Assembly (NCBI GenBank): GCA_035627375.1
Contig: DASPLX010000076.1
Span: 1-59,156 of the forward strand
Direction: 5' to 3'
From: DASPLX01 sp035627375
GTDB taxonomy: Bacteria > Pseudomonadota > Gammaproteobacteria > Burkholderiales > Burkholderiaceae_D
DNA: 59,156 nucleotides
The notes beneath the pieces were generated by a model, which worked only from the letters and a program-made list of their open reading frames with translations, was not told where the DNA came from and ran no database searches. Below, piece after piece: positions 8,969 through 16,742 of the stretch; the stretch's first letter is position 1; each line of letters begins with the position of its first letter. The translations under genes and the position numbers were made by a program.

Positions 8969-9727
8969 TCAGCGGAACTCGGCGAGATTCGTCTTGATCG
9001 CCGCCCGCAGCGGATCCAGGAAATCGGCGGCGTCGATCAGGCCGTCTCCGGAGCTACCGGCCTTTGCGGTTTGTTGCTGCAACGAAAGCGATTGGCGCGC
9101 CGAACGCAAGGGCGCGAAGCGCTTGCCGAAATTCTTTTCCGAGGTCACTTCGATAAAGTCCGAGCGCGCCTGGAAGACACGGACGAAACGGAGATTGGAA
9201 TGGTCGGCATTTCCGTGTTTCGCCATCAGGCTGTCAACTTCCTTGGACAACTCGGCCGCGCCGTAGGCCACGGTTTCCCAGCGGCCATCCACTTGATGCA
9301 CCGTCGCCAGACCGACAGGGCGCCCCTTCGAGCTGATGACGAAACGCCACTCGCCGGTGGGTTTCACCATTCCGCTGACTTCCTTGCGGCCGGCCAGCAC
9401 TTCGTTCGGATCGACCGTATGGACTTGAAAACCGCGGCCGATGCTCAGGCCCTTCAGGTCCTGGATATCGGAAATGTCCAACGGAAACCCTTTCGGCAGG
9501 CTGCCGGACTGCAGGCGAAATTGAACGAATTCCGCGAGATTCTTTCTTGCTGCGGCAGCTGCGTGATGCATCTGGCTTTGCTGCGAGGCTTGGGTCGACC
9601 AGGGAAGGGACATGTCGGGACTCGATTGCGCAAAGGCCGGCGCGCCGCCGATCAGCAAGGCGGCACCCAGGGTCAATACAGGAATCACAGAGCCGGCGAT
9701 GGAACCCGGCATAGCTTTGAATCGCAT
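8969..9727 (-). CDS. Secreted protein of unknown function, operon partner of cysteine protease
   Basis: 252 aa from ATG 9727, preceded by a strong ribosome-binding site (AAGAGGAGAAACAAAC then ATG). Signal peptide about 1-34 (cleavage after GAPAFA). The mature part has a helical start (QSQMHHAAAAARKNLAEFVQF), a mixed alpha/beta core with EWRFVISSKGRPVGLATVHQ and a Ser/Gln-rich stretch before a short C-terminal helix. No enzyme motif is visible. Gene order (this gene first, protease second) would suit a propeptide-like inhibitor, chaperone or substrate, but that is inference. The gene is divergent from the MocR-type regulator at 10131. Confidence 0.8.
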   Translation of the reverse strand: MRFKAMPGSIAGSVIPVLTLGAALLIGGAPAFAQSSPDMSLPWSTQASQQSQMHHAAAAARKNLAEFVQFRLQSGSLPKGFPLDISDIQDLKGLSIGRGFQVHTVDPNEVLAGRKEVSGMVKPTGEWRFVISSKGRPVGLATVHQVDGRWETVAYGAAELSKEVDSLMAKHGNADHSNLRFVRVFQARSDFIEVTSEKNFGKRFAPLRSARQSLSLQQQTAKAGSSGDGLIDAADFLDPLRAAIKTNLAEFR

Positions 9728-10130
9728 GTTTGTTTCTCCTCTTGTAGTGGGAATCGCTTTGGCTTCTTGTCGCGACGGCAGGCCAATTCGCGAAAACGTG
9801 TACACCGTCTCAAAATCGATGTTTCAAGTGCAGCCGGCGCTTGTCCGCCCGGTTGCGGATAGCAACGGCCGGGCGCCTACTGTCCATGCTTCGGTAAGCA
9901 CGACCCTCCCGCGAAACAGCGTTGTGCAGCCGAAGCATTGTGCATGCGGCGATTCGCACAGCGATAGACACAGGAAGTTAAAAATTCGATAAGCACAGAC
10001 TCCCCCGGAATGGCAACTGGCCGCTCGCGCGTTTTACAGCCCTGCGGCCTCGCGATACAGTCGGATCGACCCATTCCGTGGCTTCGCCTGCCAAGGCATC
10101 CGCAACCAATCGATCCAGGGAGGACAAGGA
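9728..10130. promoter_or_regulatory. Divergent intergenic region between protease operon and MocR-type regulator
   Basis: About 400 bases with no convincing gene. It must hold the promoters of both divergent units. The one clear structure is an inverted repeat ATGCTTCGG (9886-9894) / CCGAAGCAT (9930-9938) with a 35-base gap, possibly an operator. No consensus -35/-10 pair could be set with confidence. Confidence 0.45.
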
Positions 10131-11555
10131 ATGCGCTCCAGCGCGACAGCGACAACGCGTTATGCGGCACTGGCGGAACAGCTGGCGAAGAGCATTCGCG
10201 ACGGCACCTTGCGGCCGGGCGATCGGCTGCCGTCGGTTCGCCAGCTTTGCGTATCGCATGACATGAGCCCGATCACGGTCCAGCATGCGCTGCACCTGCT
10301 GGAAGACCAAGGCCTGATCGAAAGCAGGCCGCGCGCCGGGTTCTTTGTCTCCCCCGAGCCCCGGACGGCGCTGGCGTCTCAGGATTCGGTGGAATATGCG
10401 CAGTTCCTGGCGCTGAATGAAAAGAGCGAGCTCACGCTGGAATTCGCACAACGGCGCGATGGAGATCGCCTCGGCATCCTGTCGTTCAATCCGGCGCTCT
10501 ATCCTCTTGACCAGATCAGGAAGATCATGACCGACATCATGCGCCGCTATCCCGAATCCCTGACGGCGTGGCAAGCGCATGAGCCGGGACTGGGCGCGAA
10601 CATCGCGCGCCGCGCCATCGACTACGGCTGCAACTTCGCGGCCGGCGACGTACTGATCACGCATGGCACCGTCGAAGGCATGGCTTTGTCGCTGCGGGCT
10701 GTCACCTCCCCCGGCGATACGGTATTGATCGCCGTACCGTGCGAATTCGAATTGCTGGAAACCGTTTCCGCCCTGCGGTTGCGGGCGGTCGAAATCACGA
10801 CCGATGCCGACGGCGCTCTATCCGTCGACGCCATCGCCGCGGAGCTGGACAAGCAAGCGATCGCGGCCTTCGTGTTTACCTCGATGTTTCTCGGTCCGAT
10901 GCGCAGCATCATGCCGGACGCGGAAAAGGCCGCGCTAGTCGCCCTGTTTGCCGAGCGCAACATTCCATTGATCGAAGGCGACCCGTATACCGACCTGCAT
11001 TTCGGACCAAAGCGCCCCAAGCCGTTCAAGGCATTCGACGAGCAGGGCATCGTGCTGTATTGCGGCGATCTCGGGTTGCTGATTTGTCCCGGCCTTCAGC
11101 TCGGCTATATCGTCGCCGAACGCCATCGGCGCCGGCTGGAGCTGCTGCAGAAGGTGAGTTGCGAAATGCCGCCACCGCTGTTGCAAAAAACCGCGGCAAG
11201 GTTCATGGATGGCAGCGGTTTCGAACGGCATTTGCGCCAGCTCCGCAGGCAACTGCACGAGCAAACGCATGCGCTGGCTGCCGGCGTACGCAATTTCTTT
11301 CCGCCGGCCGCGCGCATCGTGGAACCGATCGGCGCCCAACTGCTCTGGATCGAGATGCCGACCGGTTTCGATGCGGTCGACTTGCAGCGTCGCGCCAAGG
11401 CGGACGACATCGTCTTCGGCCCCGGCGTCCTGTTCAGCTTCGGCGACGGCTTCCGCAATTGCTTGCGGCTCAATACGGGGCACTCCTACGATACCCGCAC
11501 CGAGTCCTGCGTGCGCCGACTGGGCGAACTCGCCGCCGAAATGCTGGCGCGATGA
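10131..11555 (+). CDS. MocR/GntR-type regulator with degenerate PLP-binding domain
   Basis: 474 aa. Residues 1-75 are a GntR winged helix (YAALAEQLAKSIRDGTLRPGD-RLPSVRQLCVSHDMS-ITVQHALHLLEDQGLI). Residues 120-470 resemble a fold-type I aminotransferase of the YdcR/MocR type. The usual SFSK with the PLP lysine, in the conserved YC-SFSK-LAPGLRLGY context, is YCGDLGLLICPGLQLGY here, so Lys is replaced by Leu. The Asn of the QNP motif is also lost (LGPMR) and the DD of EDDVY is GD (IEGDPYTDLHF). The C-terminal Arg in LRLN is kept. It probably binds no PLP covalently. Good ribosome-binding site GGGAGGACAAGGA. Divergent from the secreted protease operon, which it may control. Confidence 0.9.
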   Translation: MRSSATATTRYAALAEQLAKSIRDGTLRPGDRLPSVRQLCVSHDMSPITVQHALHLLEDQGLIESRPRAGFFVSPEPRTALASQDSVEYAQFLALNEKSELTLEFAQRRDGDRLGILSFNPALYPLDQIRKIMTDIMRRYPESLTAWQAHEPGLGANIARRAIDYGCNFAAGDVLITHGTVEGMALSLRAVTSPGDTVLIAVPCEFELLETVSALRLRAVEITTDADGALSVDAIAAELDKQAIAAFVFTSMFLGPMRSIMPDAEKAALVALFAERNIPLIEGDPYTDLHFGPKRPKPFKAFDEQGIVLYCGDLGLLICPGLQLGYIVAERHRRRLELLQKVSCEMPPPLLQKTAARFMDGSGFERHLRQLRRQLHEQTHALAAGVRNFFPPAARIVEPIGAQLLWIEMPTGFDAVDLQRRAKADDIVFGPGVLFSFGDGFRNCLRLNTGHSYDTRTESCVRRLGELAAEMLAR

Positions 11556-11600
11556 GCGCCTCACTCTCACACAAATCAGCGCAATTGCCGGCCTCTCGGC

Positions 11601-11606
11601 TATAAT
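11601..11606 (+). promoter_or_regulatory. -10 box of tRNA-Arg gene
   Basis: Consensus TATAAT, 38 bases before the mature tRNA start and after the regulator stop at 11555. No good -35 hexamer at 17 bases upstream. Confidence 0.45.
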
Positions 11607-11644
11607 CACGGCCTTCACCCGGAGCCATGGCGGCTTCGCAGCGT

Positions 11645-11719
11645 CTCGCCGTAGTTCAATGGATAGAACGAGTGCCTCCTAAGCGCTAAATACAGGTTCG
11701 ATTCCTGTCGGCGGGACCA
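11645..11719 (+). tRNA. tRNA-Arg (anticodon CCT)
   Basis: Cloverleaf folded by hand: acceptor CTCGCCG (11645-11651) pairs with CGGCGGG (11709-11715) with one G-T wobble; D stem GTTC/GAAC; anticodon stem AGTGC/GCGCT around loop CTCCTAA with anticodon CCT (11678-11680); T stem ACAGG/CCTGT with loop TTCGATT; discriminator A and encoded CCA to 11719. It reads the AGG arginine codon. Confidence 0.95.
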
Positions 11720-11907
11720 ATCTTCAGCCCATTCCCGTCATTCCCCCTGGTCGAGCAGAGATACTCTCCATGCCCGGCCGCCCCGTCCGTCCGCACCGAT
11801 TGGGCACTTCGGCGGCTTCAAGATCGGCCGCCCCTCTACTTCCTCGCCTCGCTTTCCGCATGCCCGGCAGAAAGATCACTTGACAAAATTCCATTTTATG
11901 AAATCAT

Positions 11908-11919
11908 AGTGATATCACT
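11908..11919. promoter_or_regulatory. Palindromic candidate operator of SPFH/RHH operon
   Basis: Perfect 12-base palindrome AGTGATATCACT, 35 bases before the SPFH start, followed by a further half-site-like GATAT (AGATATAAC) 11 bases on, in an AT-rich pocket of otherwise GC-rich DNA. It is a fitting target for the ribbon-helix-helix protein encoded in the same operon; that link is inference. The rest of 11720-11907 shows no gene. Confidence 0.5.
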
Positions 11920-11954
11920 TAGATATAACACATTCCCTACCACGGAGATTTTTC

Positions 11955-12845
11955 ATGCAAACAACACAAGAACGTTCCATCAGCAGTGGCAACGGTTATG
12001 CGGCCCTTGCGATCTGCGCAGGCTTGGCATTGGCGGGCATCGCGACGATCGTTTCCGGCGCCGGCGGCGAACAGGCGCACGAGGGCATCATCCTCGGCGG
12101 CGTTCTCATGATCGCCGCGGCGGCCCTGGGAATGGCCGGCCTCTACATGGTCCAGCCGAACCAAGCCGCCGTACTGCAGCTGTTCGGCGCCTACAAGGGC
12201 ACCGTGCGCGACTCCGGTTTGCGCTGGTCCAATCCGCTCTACACGAAACAAAGGGTGTCGCTGCGCGCCAACAATCTCAACATGGAACGTCTCAAGGTCA
12301 ACGACAAACGCGGCAATCCGATCGAAATCGCCGCCGCCGTCGTCTGGAAGATCCAGGACACGGCGCGTGCGATTTTCGACGTCGAGGATTACCAGACCTT
12401 CGTGCGCGTGCAGGCCGAAGCCGCGCTGCGCCATGTCGCCACGCACTTCAATTACGATAGTGGCCTGGCCGATGATCAATCCGAGTTGACGCTCATGAGC
12501 GGCGGCGACAAACTGCTGCAAACGCTGGTGCAGACGCTGCAGAGCCGCATCGAGGCTGCCGGCATCGAGATCCGCGAGGCGCGCCTCACGCATCTGGCAT
12601 ATGCGCCCGAGATCGCCGCCTCGATGCTGCGCAGGCAGCAGGCCGAAGCGGTGATCGCGGCGCGGCACAAGATCGTCGAAGGCGCGGTGAGCATGGTCGA
12701 GATGGCGCTCAAAGGCCTGTCGGATAAGCAGCTCGTCTCGCTCGACGACGATCGCAAAGCGGCGATGGTCAGCAATCTGCTGGTCGTGCTATGCGCCGAT
12801 CGCGAAGTGGAACCGGTCGTCAATACCGGCACGCTATATCCCTGA
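11955..12845 (+). CDS. SPFH/band-7 domain membrane protein
   Basis: 296 aa. Two N-terminal hydrophobic segments (about 16-36 and 48-70) are followed by the SPFH core: MVQPNQAAVLQLFGAYKGT, GLRWSNPLYTKQRVSLRANN, KVNDKRGNPIEIAAAVVWK, and after the AEAALRHVA helix a coiled-coil stretch IEIREARLTHLAYAPEIAASMLRRQQAEAVIAARH. SPFH proteins form oligomeric cages or rings in membrane microdomains and often recruit proteases. The start is set by ATG 11955 with AGATTTT upstream (weak site). Nine bases after its stop a small ribbon-helix-helix gene begins; this pairing recurs in Proteobacteria. Confidence 0.9.
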   Translation: MQTTQERSISSGNGYAALAICAGLALAGIATIVSGAGGEQAHEGIILGGVLMIAAAALGMAGLYMVQPNQAAVLQLFGAYKGTVRDSGLRWSNPLYTKQRVSLRANNLNMERLKVNDKRGNPIEIAAAVVWKIQDTARAIFDVEDYQTFVRVQAEAALRHVATHFNYDSGLADDQSELTLMSGGDKLLQTLVQTLQSRIEAAGIEIREARLTHLAYAPEIAASMLRRQQAEAVIAARHKIVEGAVSMVEMALKGLSDKQLVSLDDDRKAAMVSNLLVVLCADREVEPVVNTGTLYP

Positions 12846-12854
12846 GACCTATCG

Positions 12855-13046
12855 ATGGCAAGCAACAAGAAACAATTCCTGCTGCGGCTCGACCCACGTT
12901 TGTGGGCCGAGCTCGAGGCGCTCGCCGCCCAGGAATTGCGCAGCGTGAACAGTCAGATCGAATACCTGCTGCGTGAAGGCGTCGCGAAGCATCGGCGTTT
13001 CGTGCCGCCGCCACCGACCGGAGAAACCGAGCGCGACGACGATTGA
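12855..13046 (+). CDS. Arc/MetJ-type ribbon-helix-helix protein
   Basis: 63 aa. KKQFLLRLDPRLWAELEALAAQELRSVNSQIEYLLREGVAKHRR is an Arc-type ribbon-helix-helix: the beta strand (KQFLLRL) contacts DNA, followed by two helices with the SVNSQIEYLLREG hinge. The C-terminus is a Pro-rich acidic tail. It is co-transcribed with the SPFH gene. There is no toxin gene next to it, so it is more likely an autoregulator of the pair than an antitoxin, or an SPFH-linked adaptor. Confidence 0.85.
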   Translation: MASNKKQFLLRLDPRLWAELEALAAQELRSVNSQIEYLLREGVAKHRRFVPPPPTGETERDDD

Positions 13047-13146
13047 TCCGAGATGGCGTTTTATCTCATTGCGCTGATCGACATTTTTCGCACCACTCTT
13101 TCGCGGCCCTATCAACACCCCCGGTCATTCGCTAGTCGCACCTCGT

Positions 13147-13172
13147 TTGATATTTCGCAATAATTGCGTCAA
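13147..13172. promoter_or_regulatory. Inverted repeat upstream of cysteine-synthase-like gene
   Basis: CGCAAT (13156-13161) A ATTGCG (13163-13168) framed by TTGA and TCAA, in an AT-rich segment about 100 bases before the gene. Candidate operator only. Confidence 0.3.
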
Positions 13173-13271
13173 TTTACCTGCGTATGGGATGTTCAAGACC
13201 ATTTATTAATGGAAAACGCCAGGGAAGTTATGAGAACATCCGCAAATCAAGCACCCAGGGGGAGTTGTGGA

Positions 13272-14237
13272 ATGTCGAACGATGCGTTCACAGCAAAGAG
13301 GTCGCGGCAAGTCTGTAGTTCAGTATTGGACGCAATCGGCCATACGCCGGCGGTACGGCTCGCACGATTATTTGCCGAAAGGCCGGAAGTCGAAGTCATC
13401 GCCAAGCTCGAATACATGAATCCGAGCGGCAGCATCAAGGATCGCATGGTCCGTTACATGCTCAAGCATGCCCAGGAAAATCATCAGCTCGATGCAAAAC
13501 ATGTCGTCGAAAGCTCGTCCGGCAATACCGGCGCCGCATTGGCCATGGCATGTGCCGTGCATAAACTGAAATGCGAGATTTCCGTACCTGACCGAACCAG
13601 CGTCGAGAAAATCAAGCGCATCAGCGCTTACGGCGCCAAGGTACATCCTTGTCCGTCGGATGTGCCGGGCGACCATCCGGACAGCTACTATTCCCGAGCC
13701 CATGCGATCGCCGAGGAAAGCGATGCGTTCCATCTCGACCAGTATCGTTCCGCATTGAATCGCGAGGCGCACTACTTCGATACCGCTCCCGAGCTGTGGG
13801 AGCAATTGGCCGGCCGCCTCGATTATTTCGTATGCGGCATCGGCTCCGGCGGCACGATCTCGGGAATCGGCAAATATCTCAAGGAACGCAATCCGAACAT
13901 CCGCGTGATCGGCGTCGAGCCGAACGGCTCGATCTATCGTTCGGCCGTCGGCTGCGGCGTATCGAACGCGGGATTTCGCACCGTGATCGAAGGCGTCGGA
14001 AAACAGAAGCCCTCGGAAAGCTTCGATCCCACCGTGATCGACGACGTGATCCAGGTACCGGACACGCTGTCGCTCGAGTATTGCCATCGGCTCGCCTGCG
14101 AAGAGGGTATCCTGGTGGGAGGTTCGAGCGGCAGCGTTGCAGCGGGCGTGGCGAAACTGCTGGAACAAGTCGACGGCGGGCGCGTCGTGACGATTTTCCC
14201 GGATTCCGGGGCGTTTTACCTCTCCAAATACTTCTAG
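13272..14237 (+). CDS. Cysteine synthase/cystathionine beta-synthase family PLP enzyme
   Basis: About 322 aa from ATG 13272, which has GGGGGAG at 7 bases upstream; ATG 13230 with AGGGAAG very close is an alternative, adding 14 residues. Fold-type II PLP enzyme: the Lys is in NPSGSIKDRMV, the substrate loop is SSSGNTGAA, the phosphate loop is GIGSGGTISGIG and the C-terminal GGSSGSVAAG binds the ring nitrogen. It most resembles the CBS-like branch (VEPNGSIYRS, PDSGAFYLSKYF ending). Substrate is unclear: serine/O-acetylserine and a thiol are likely. The dedicated cysM lies far away at 41001. A terminator follows. Confidence 0.88.
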   Translation: MSNDAFTAKRSRQVCSSVLDAIGHTPAVRLARLFAERPEVEVIAKLEYMNPSGSIKDRMVRYMLKHAQENHQLDAKHVVESSSGNTGAALAMACAVHKLKCEISVPDRTSVEKIKRISAYGAKVHPCPSDVPGDHPDSYYSRAHAIAEESDAFHLDQYRSALNREAHYFDTAPELWEQLAGRLDYFVCGIGSGGTISGIGKYLKERNPNIRVIGVEPNGSIYRSAVGCGVSNAGFRTVIEGVGKQKPSESFDPTVIDDVIQVPDTLSLEYCHRLACEEGILVGGSSGSVAAGVAKLLEQVDGGRVVTIFPDSGAFYLSKYF

Positions 14238-14251
14238 GTCCCACGTCCACC

Positions 14252-14277
14252 AAAGCCTGCTCGCGAGCAGGCTTTTT
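14252..14277 (+). terminator. Intrinsic terminator after cysteine-synthase-like gene
   Basis: Stem AAAGCCTGCT (14252-14261) / AGCAGGCTTT (14266-14275) with loop CGCG and a T6 tail, 14 bases after the stop codon. Confidence 0.9.
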
Positions 14278-14431
14278 TATCCCCATGGCATGGGAAGTGT
14301 TCCGTATCGGAACGCGAGCCGAAGGGCCCGGGAGCCCTACCCAATCCTTATTGCCCGACATTCGGTCGCCGCAAGCTGCGAGGGAGCATATCCGGCCGAA
14401 CGCCGTCTCCAGCGACAATATTGATCACAAT

Positions 14432-14461
14432 CTTGAAAAAGCCGCACACCGCCCCTATACT
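14432..14461 (+). promoter_or_regulatory. groESL promoter, RpoH-like and sigma-70-like
   Basis: CTTGAAA (14432-14438) with 13 bases to CCCCTATAC matches the heat-shock sigma-32 pattern. The same bases also offer TTGAAA (14433-14438), 17-base spacer and TATACT (14456-14461), a good sigma-70 promoter. The -10 runs directly into CIRCE. Region 14278-14431 upstream shows no gene. Confidence 0.75.
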
Positions 14462-14487
14462 TAGCACTCGTTAGGAGAGAGTGCTAA
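14461..14487 (+). promoter_or_regulatory. CIRCE operator for HrcA
   Basis: TTAGCACTC (14461-14469), nine bases, GAGTGCTAA (14479-14487): an exact match to the CIRCE consensus, overlapping the groESL transcription start. The heat-shock repressor HrcA is expected to bind here; its gene is not in the window. Confidence 0.97.
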
Positions 14488-14579
14488 CAATCCTCCTGGC
14501 TTTACTTTTCCGTAACCTGCCGGCCACCCTCGGTGGTCGCGCAAAACAACCATAACCAATTGAATTTTAAGGAGTTTGT

Positions 14580-14870
14580 ATGAACCTTCGTCCTTTGCAC
14601 GATCGCGTCATCGTCAAGCGCCTCGACCAGGAAACCAAAACTGCGTCCGGCATCGTCATTCCGGATGCAGCAGCGGAAAAGCCGGATCAGGGCCGCGTTC
14701 TGGCCGTCGGTAACGGCAAAATCCTGGAAGACGGCAAGGTCCGCGCGCTGGACGTCAAAGTCGGCGACATCGTGCTGTTCGGAAAATACTCCGGTCAAAC
14801 CGTGAAAGTGGAAGGTGAAGAACTGCTCGTGATGCGCGAAGAAGACATCATGGCAATCGTTCAGAAGTAA
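14580..14870 (+). CDS. groES: Co-chaperonin GroES
   Basis: 96 aa, normal length. MNLRPLHDRVIVKRLDQE, the mobile loop around ETKTASGIVIPDAAAEKPDQG, and the C-terminal EELLVMREEDIMAIVQK are all typical. It caps the GroEL ring as a heptamer. SD AAGGAG at 14569-14574. First gene of groESL, 33 bases before groEL. Confidence 0.98.
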   Translation: MNLRPLHDRVIVKRLDQETKTASGIVIPDAAAEKPDQGRVLAVGNGKILEDGKVRALDVKVGDIVLFGKYSGQTVKVEGEELLVMREEDIMAIVQK

Positions 14871-14903
14871 TTCCGAATTTCCCAATTTTAAGGAGTAACA
14901 AAG

Positions 14904-16550
14904 ATGGCAGCTAAAGAAGTCGTATTCGGCGATTCCGCCCGTGCCAAGATGGTTGAAGGCGTGAACATTCTCGCCAACGCAGTCAAGGTCACCCTGGGCC
15001 CGAAAGGCCGCAACGTCGTGCTGGAGCGCTCGTTCGGCGCCCCGACCGTCACCAAGGACGGCGTCTCGGTCGCGAAAGAGATCGAACTGAAAGACAAGCT
15101 CATGAACATGGGCGCTCAGATGGTGAAGGAAGTCGCCTCCAAGACCTCCGACAACGCCGGCGACGGCACCACTACCGCCACCGTGCTGGCCCAAGCCATC
15201 GTCCGCGAAGGCATGAAATACGTGGCCGCCGGCATGAATCCGATGGATCTGAAGCGCGGCATCGACAAAGCCGTCGCCGCGACCGTCGAAGAACTGAAGA
15301 AGATCGCCAAGCCCTGCACCACCTCCAAGGAAATCGCCCAGGTCGGCGCGATCTCCGCCAACTCCGACGCCTCGATCGGCGACCGCATCGCCGAGGCGAT
15401 GGAAAAAGTCGGCAAGGAAGGCGTGATCACCGTGGAAGACGGCAAGTCCCTGTCGGACGAACTCGACATCGTCGAAGGCATGCAATTCGACCGCGGCTAC
15501 CTGTCCCCGTACTTCATCAACAACGCCGAGAAGCAAGTCGCCGTGCTGGACAATCCGTTCGTCCTGCTGTTCGACAAGAAGATCTCGAACATCCGCGATC
15601 TGCTGCCGGTGCTGGAGCAAGTCGCGAAAGCCGGCCGTCCGCTGCTGATCATCGCCGAAGACATCGAAGGCGAAGCGCTGGCGACCCTGGTGGTCAACAA
15701 CATCCGCGGCATCCTGAAGACCTGCGCCGTCAAGGCTCCGGGCTTCGGCGACCGCCGCAAGGCCATGCTGGAAGACATCGCGATCCTGACCGGCGGCCAG
15801 GTCATCGCTGAAGAAGTCGGCCTGACCCTCGACAAGGCCACGCTGAACGACCTCGGCCAAGCCAAGCGCGTCGAAATCGGCAAGGAAAACACCACCATCA
15901 TCGACGGCGCCGGCCAGGCTCCGGCGATCGAAGCGCGCGTCAAGCAGATCCGCGTCCAGATCGAAGAAGCGACGTCCGACTACGACCGCGAAAAGCTGCA
16001 AGAGCGCGTAGCCAAGCTGGCAGGCGGCGTGGCAGTGATCAAGGTCGGTGCCGCGACCGAAGTCGAAATGAAAGAGAAGAAAGCTCGCGTCGAAGACGCG
16101 CTGCACGCCACTCGCGCAGCCGTTGAAGAAGGCATCGTCGCAGGCGGCGGCGTCGCGCTGCTGCGCGCTCGCGCCAACCTGAAAGACCTGAAAGGCGACA
16201 ACGCCGACCAGGAAGCCGGCATCAAGATCGTCCTGCGCGCGATCGAAGAGCCGCTGCGCATGATCGTGACCAACGCCGGCGACGAAGCTTCCGTCGTCGT
16301 CAACAAGGTCATCGAAGGCAAGGGCAACTTCGGCTACAACGCCGCGACCGGCGTCTATGGCGACATGGTCGAGATGGGCGTTCTGGATCCGGCCAAGGTC
16401 ACCCGTTCGGCTCTGCAGAACGCAGCGTCGATCGCCGGCCTGATGCTGACCACCGACTGCACCGTGACCGAACTGGTCGAAGAGAAGCCGGCTGCTCCGA
16501 TGGGCGGCATGGGTGGCATGGGCGGCATGGGCGGCATGGACATGATGTAA
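14904..16550 (+). CDS. groEL: Chaperonin GroEL
   Basis: 548 aa. MAAKEVVFGDSARAKMVEG, the ATP motif VTLGPKGRNVV, DGVSVAKEIE, AGDGTTTATVLAQ and the C-terminal GGM repeats (GGMGGMGGMGGMDMM) show a canonical group I chaperonin. SD AAGGAG at 14890-14895. The groESL mRNA ends at the strong terminator at 16586. GroEL folds newly made and heat-damaged proteins in its ring cavity with GroES. Confidence 0.98.
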   Translation: MAAKEVVFGDSARAKMVEGVNILANAVKVTLGPKGRNVVLERSFGAPTVTKDGVSVAKEIELKDKLMNMGAQMVKEVASKTSDNAGDGTTTATVLAQAIVREGMKYVAAGMNPMDLKRGIDKAVAATVEELKKIAKPCTTSKEIAQVGAISANSDASIGDRIAEAMEKVGKEGVITVEDGKSLSDELDIVEGMQFDRGYLSPYFINNAEKQVAVLDNPFVLLFDKKISNIRDLLPVLEQVAKAGRPLLIIAEDIEGEALATLVVNNIRGILKTCAVKAPGFGDRRKAMLEDIAILTGGQVIAEEVGLTLDKATLNDLGQAKRVEIGKENTTIIDGAGQAPAIEARVKQIRVQIEEATSDYDREKLQERVAKLAGGVAVIKVGAATEVEMKEKKARVEDALHATRAAVEEGIVAGGGVALLRARANLKDLKGDNADQEAGIKIVLRAIEEPLRMIVTNAGDEASVVVNKVIEGKGNFGYNAATGVYGDMVEMGVLDPAKVTRSALQNAASIAGLMLTTDCTVTELVEEKPAAPMGGMGGMGGMGGMDMM

Positions 16551-16585
16551 TGTCCGGCTGAAGCCTGCCGTTCAGAGCTTCAAAG

Positions 16586-16620
16586 AAAAGCCCCGCAGGT
16601 TTGGCCTGCGGGGCTTTTTT
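16586..16620 (+). terminator. Intrinsic terminator of groESL
   Basis: 14-bp stem AAAAGCCCCGCAGG (16586-16599) / CCTGCGGGGCTTTT (16605-16618), loop TTTGG, then T residues. Confidence 0.95.
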
Positions 16621-16630
16621 CATTTCAATC

Positions 16631-16662
16631 GACCGCTTTTACCCTGGAAGATAAAAGCGGTC
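16631..16662 (-). terminator. Hairpin between groESL and the subtilase gene
   Basis: Perfect 11-bp arms GACCGCTTTTA (16631-16641) and TAAAAGCGGTC (16652-16662) with a 10-base loop. It lies about 80 bases after the minus-strand subtilase stop. No T-run follows on that strand, so the role as terminator is unsure. Confidence 0.4.
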
Positions 16663-16742
16663 GCGGTATCACGGACAAATCCGGCGTTCGCAAGATACCT
16701 GGACAGACATCAGGATGCCCGCAAGGCCGGATGGGTTCCTCG

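Noticed and set aside
12855..13046. Antitoxin of a toxin-antitoxin pair
   Set aside because: Ribbon-helix-helix proteins are often antitoxins, but the partner here is an SPFH membrane protein and no small toxin-like gene is adjacent.
13164..13271. Longer start for the cysteine-synthase-like gene
   Set aside because: The longest frame starts at TTG within the inverted repeat; ATG 13272 has the better spaced ribosome-binding site.
14502..16106. 534-aa minus-strand open frame over groESL
   Set aside because: Phe/Asp/His-rich mirror of groES/groEL; covers the intergenic gap and carries no protein family features.
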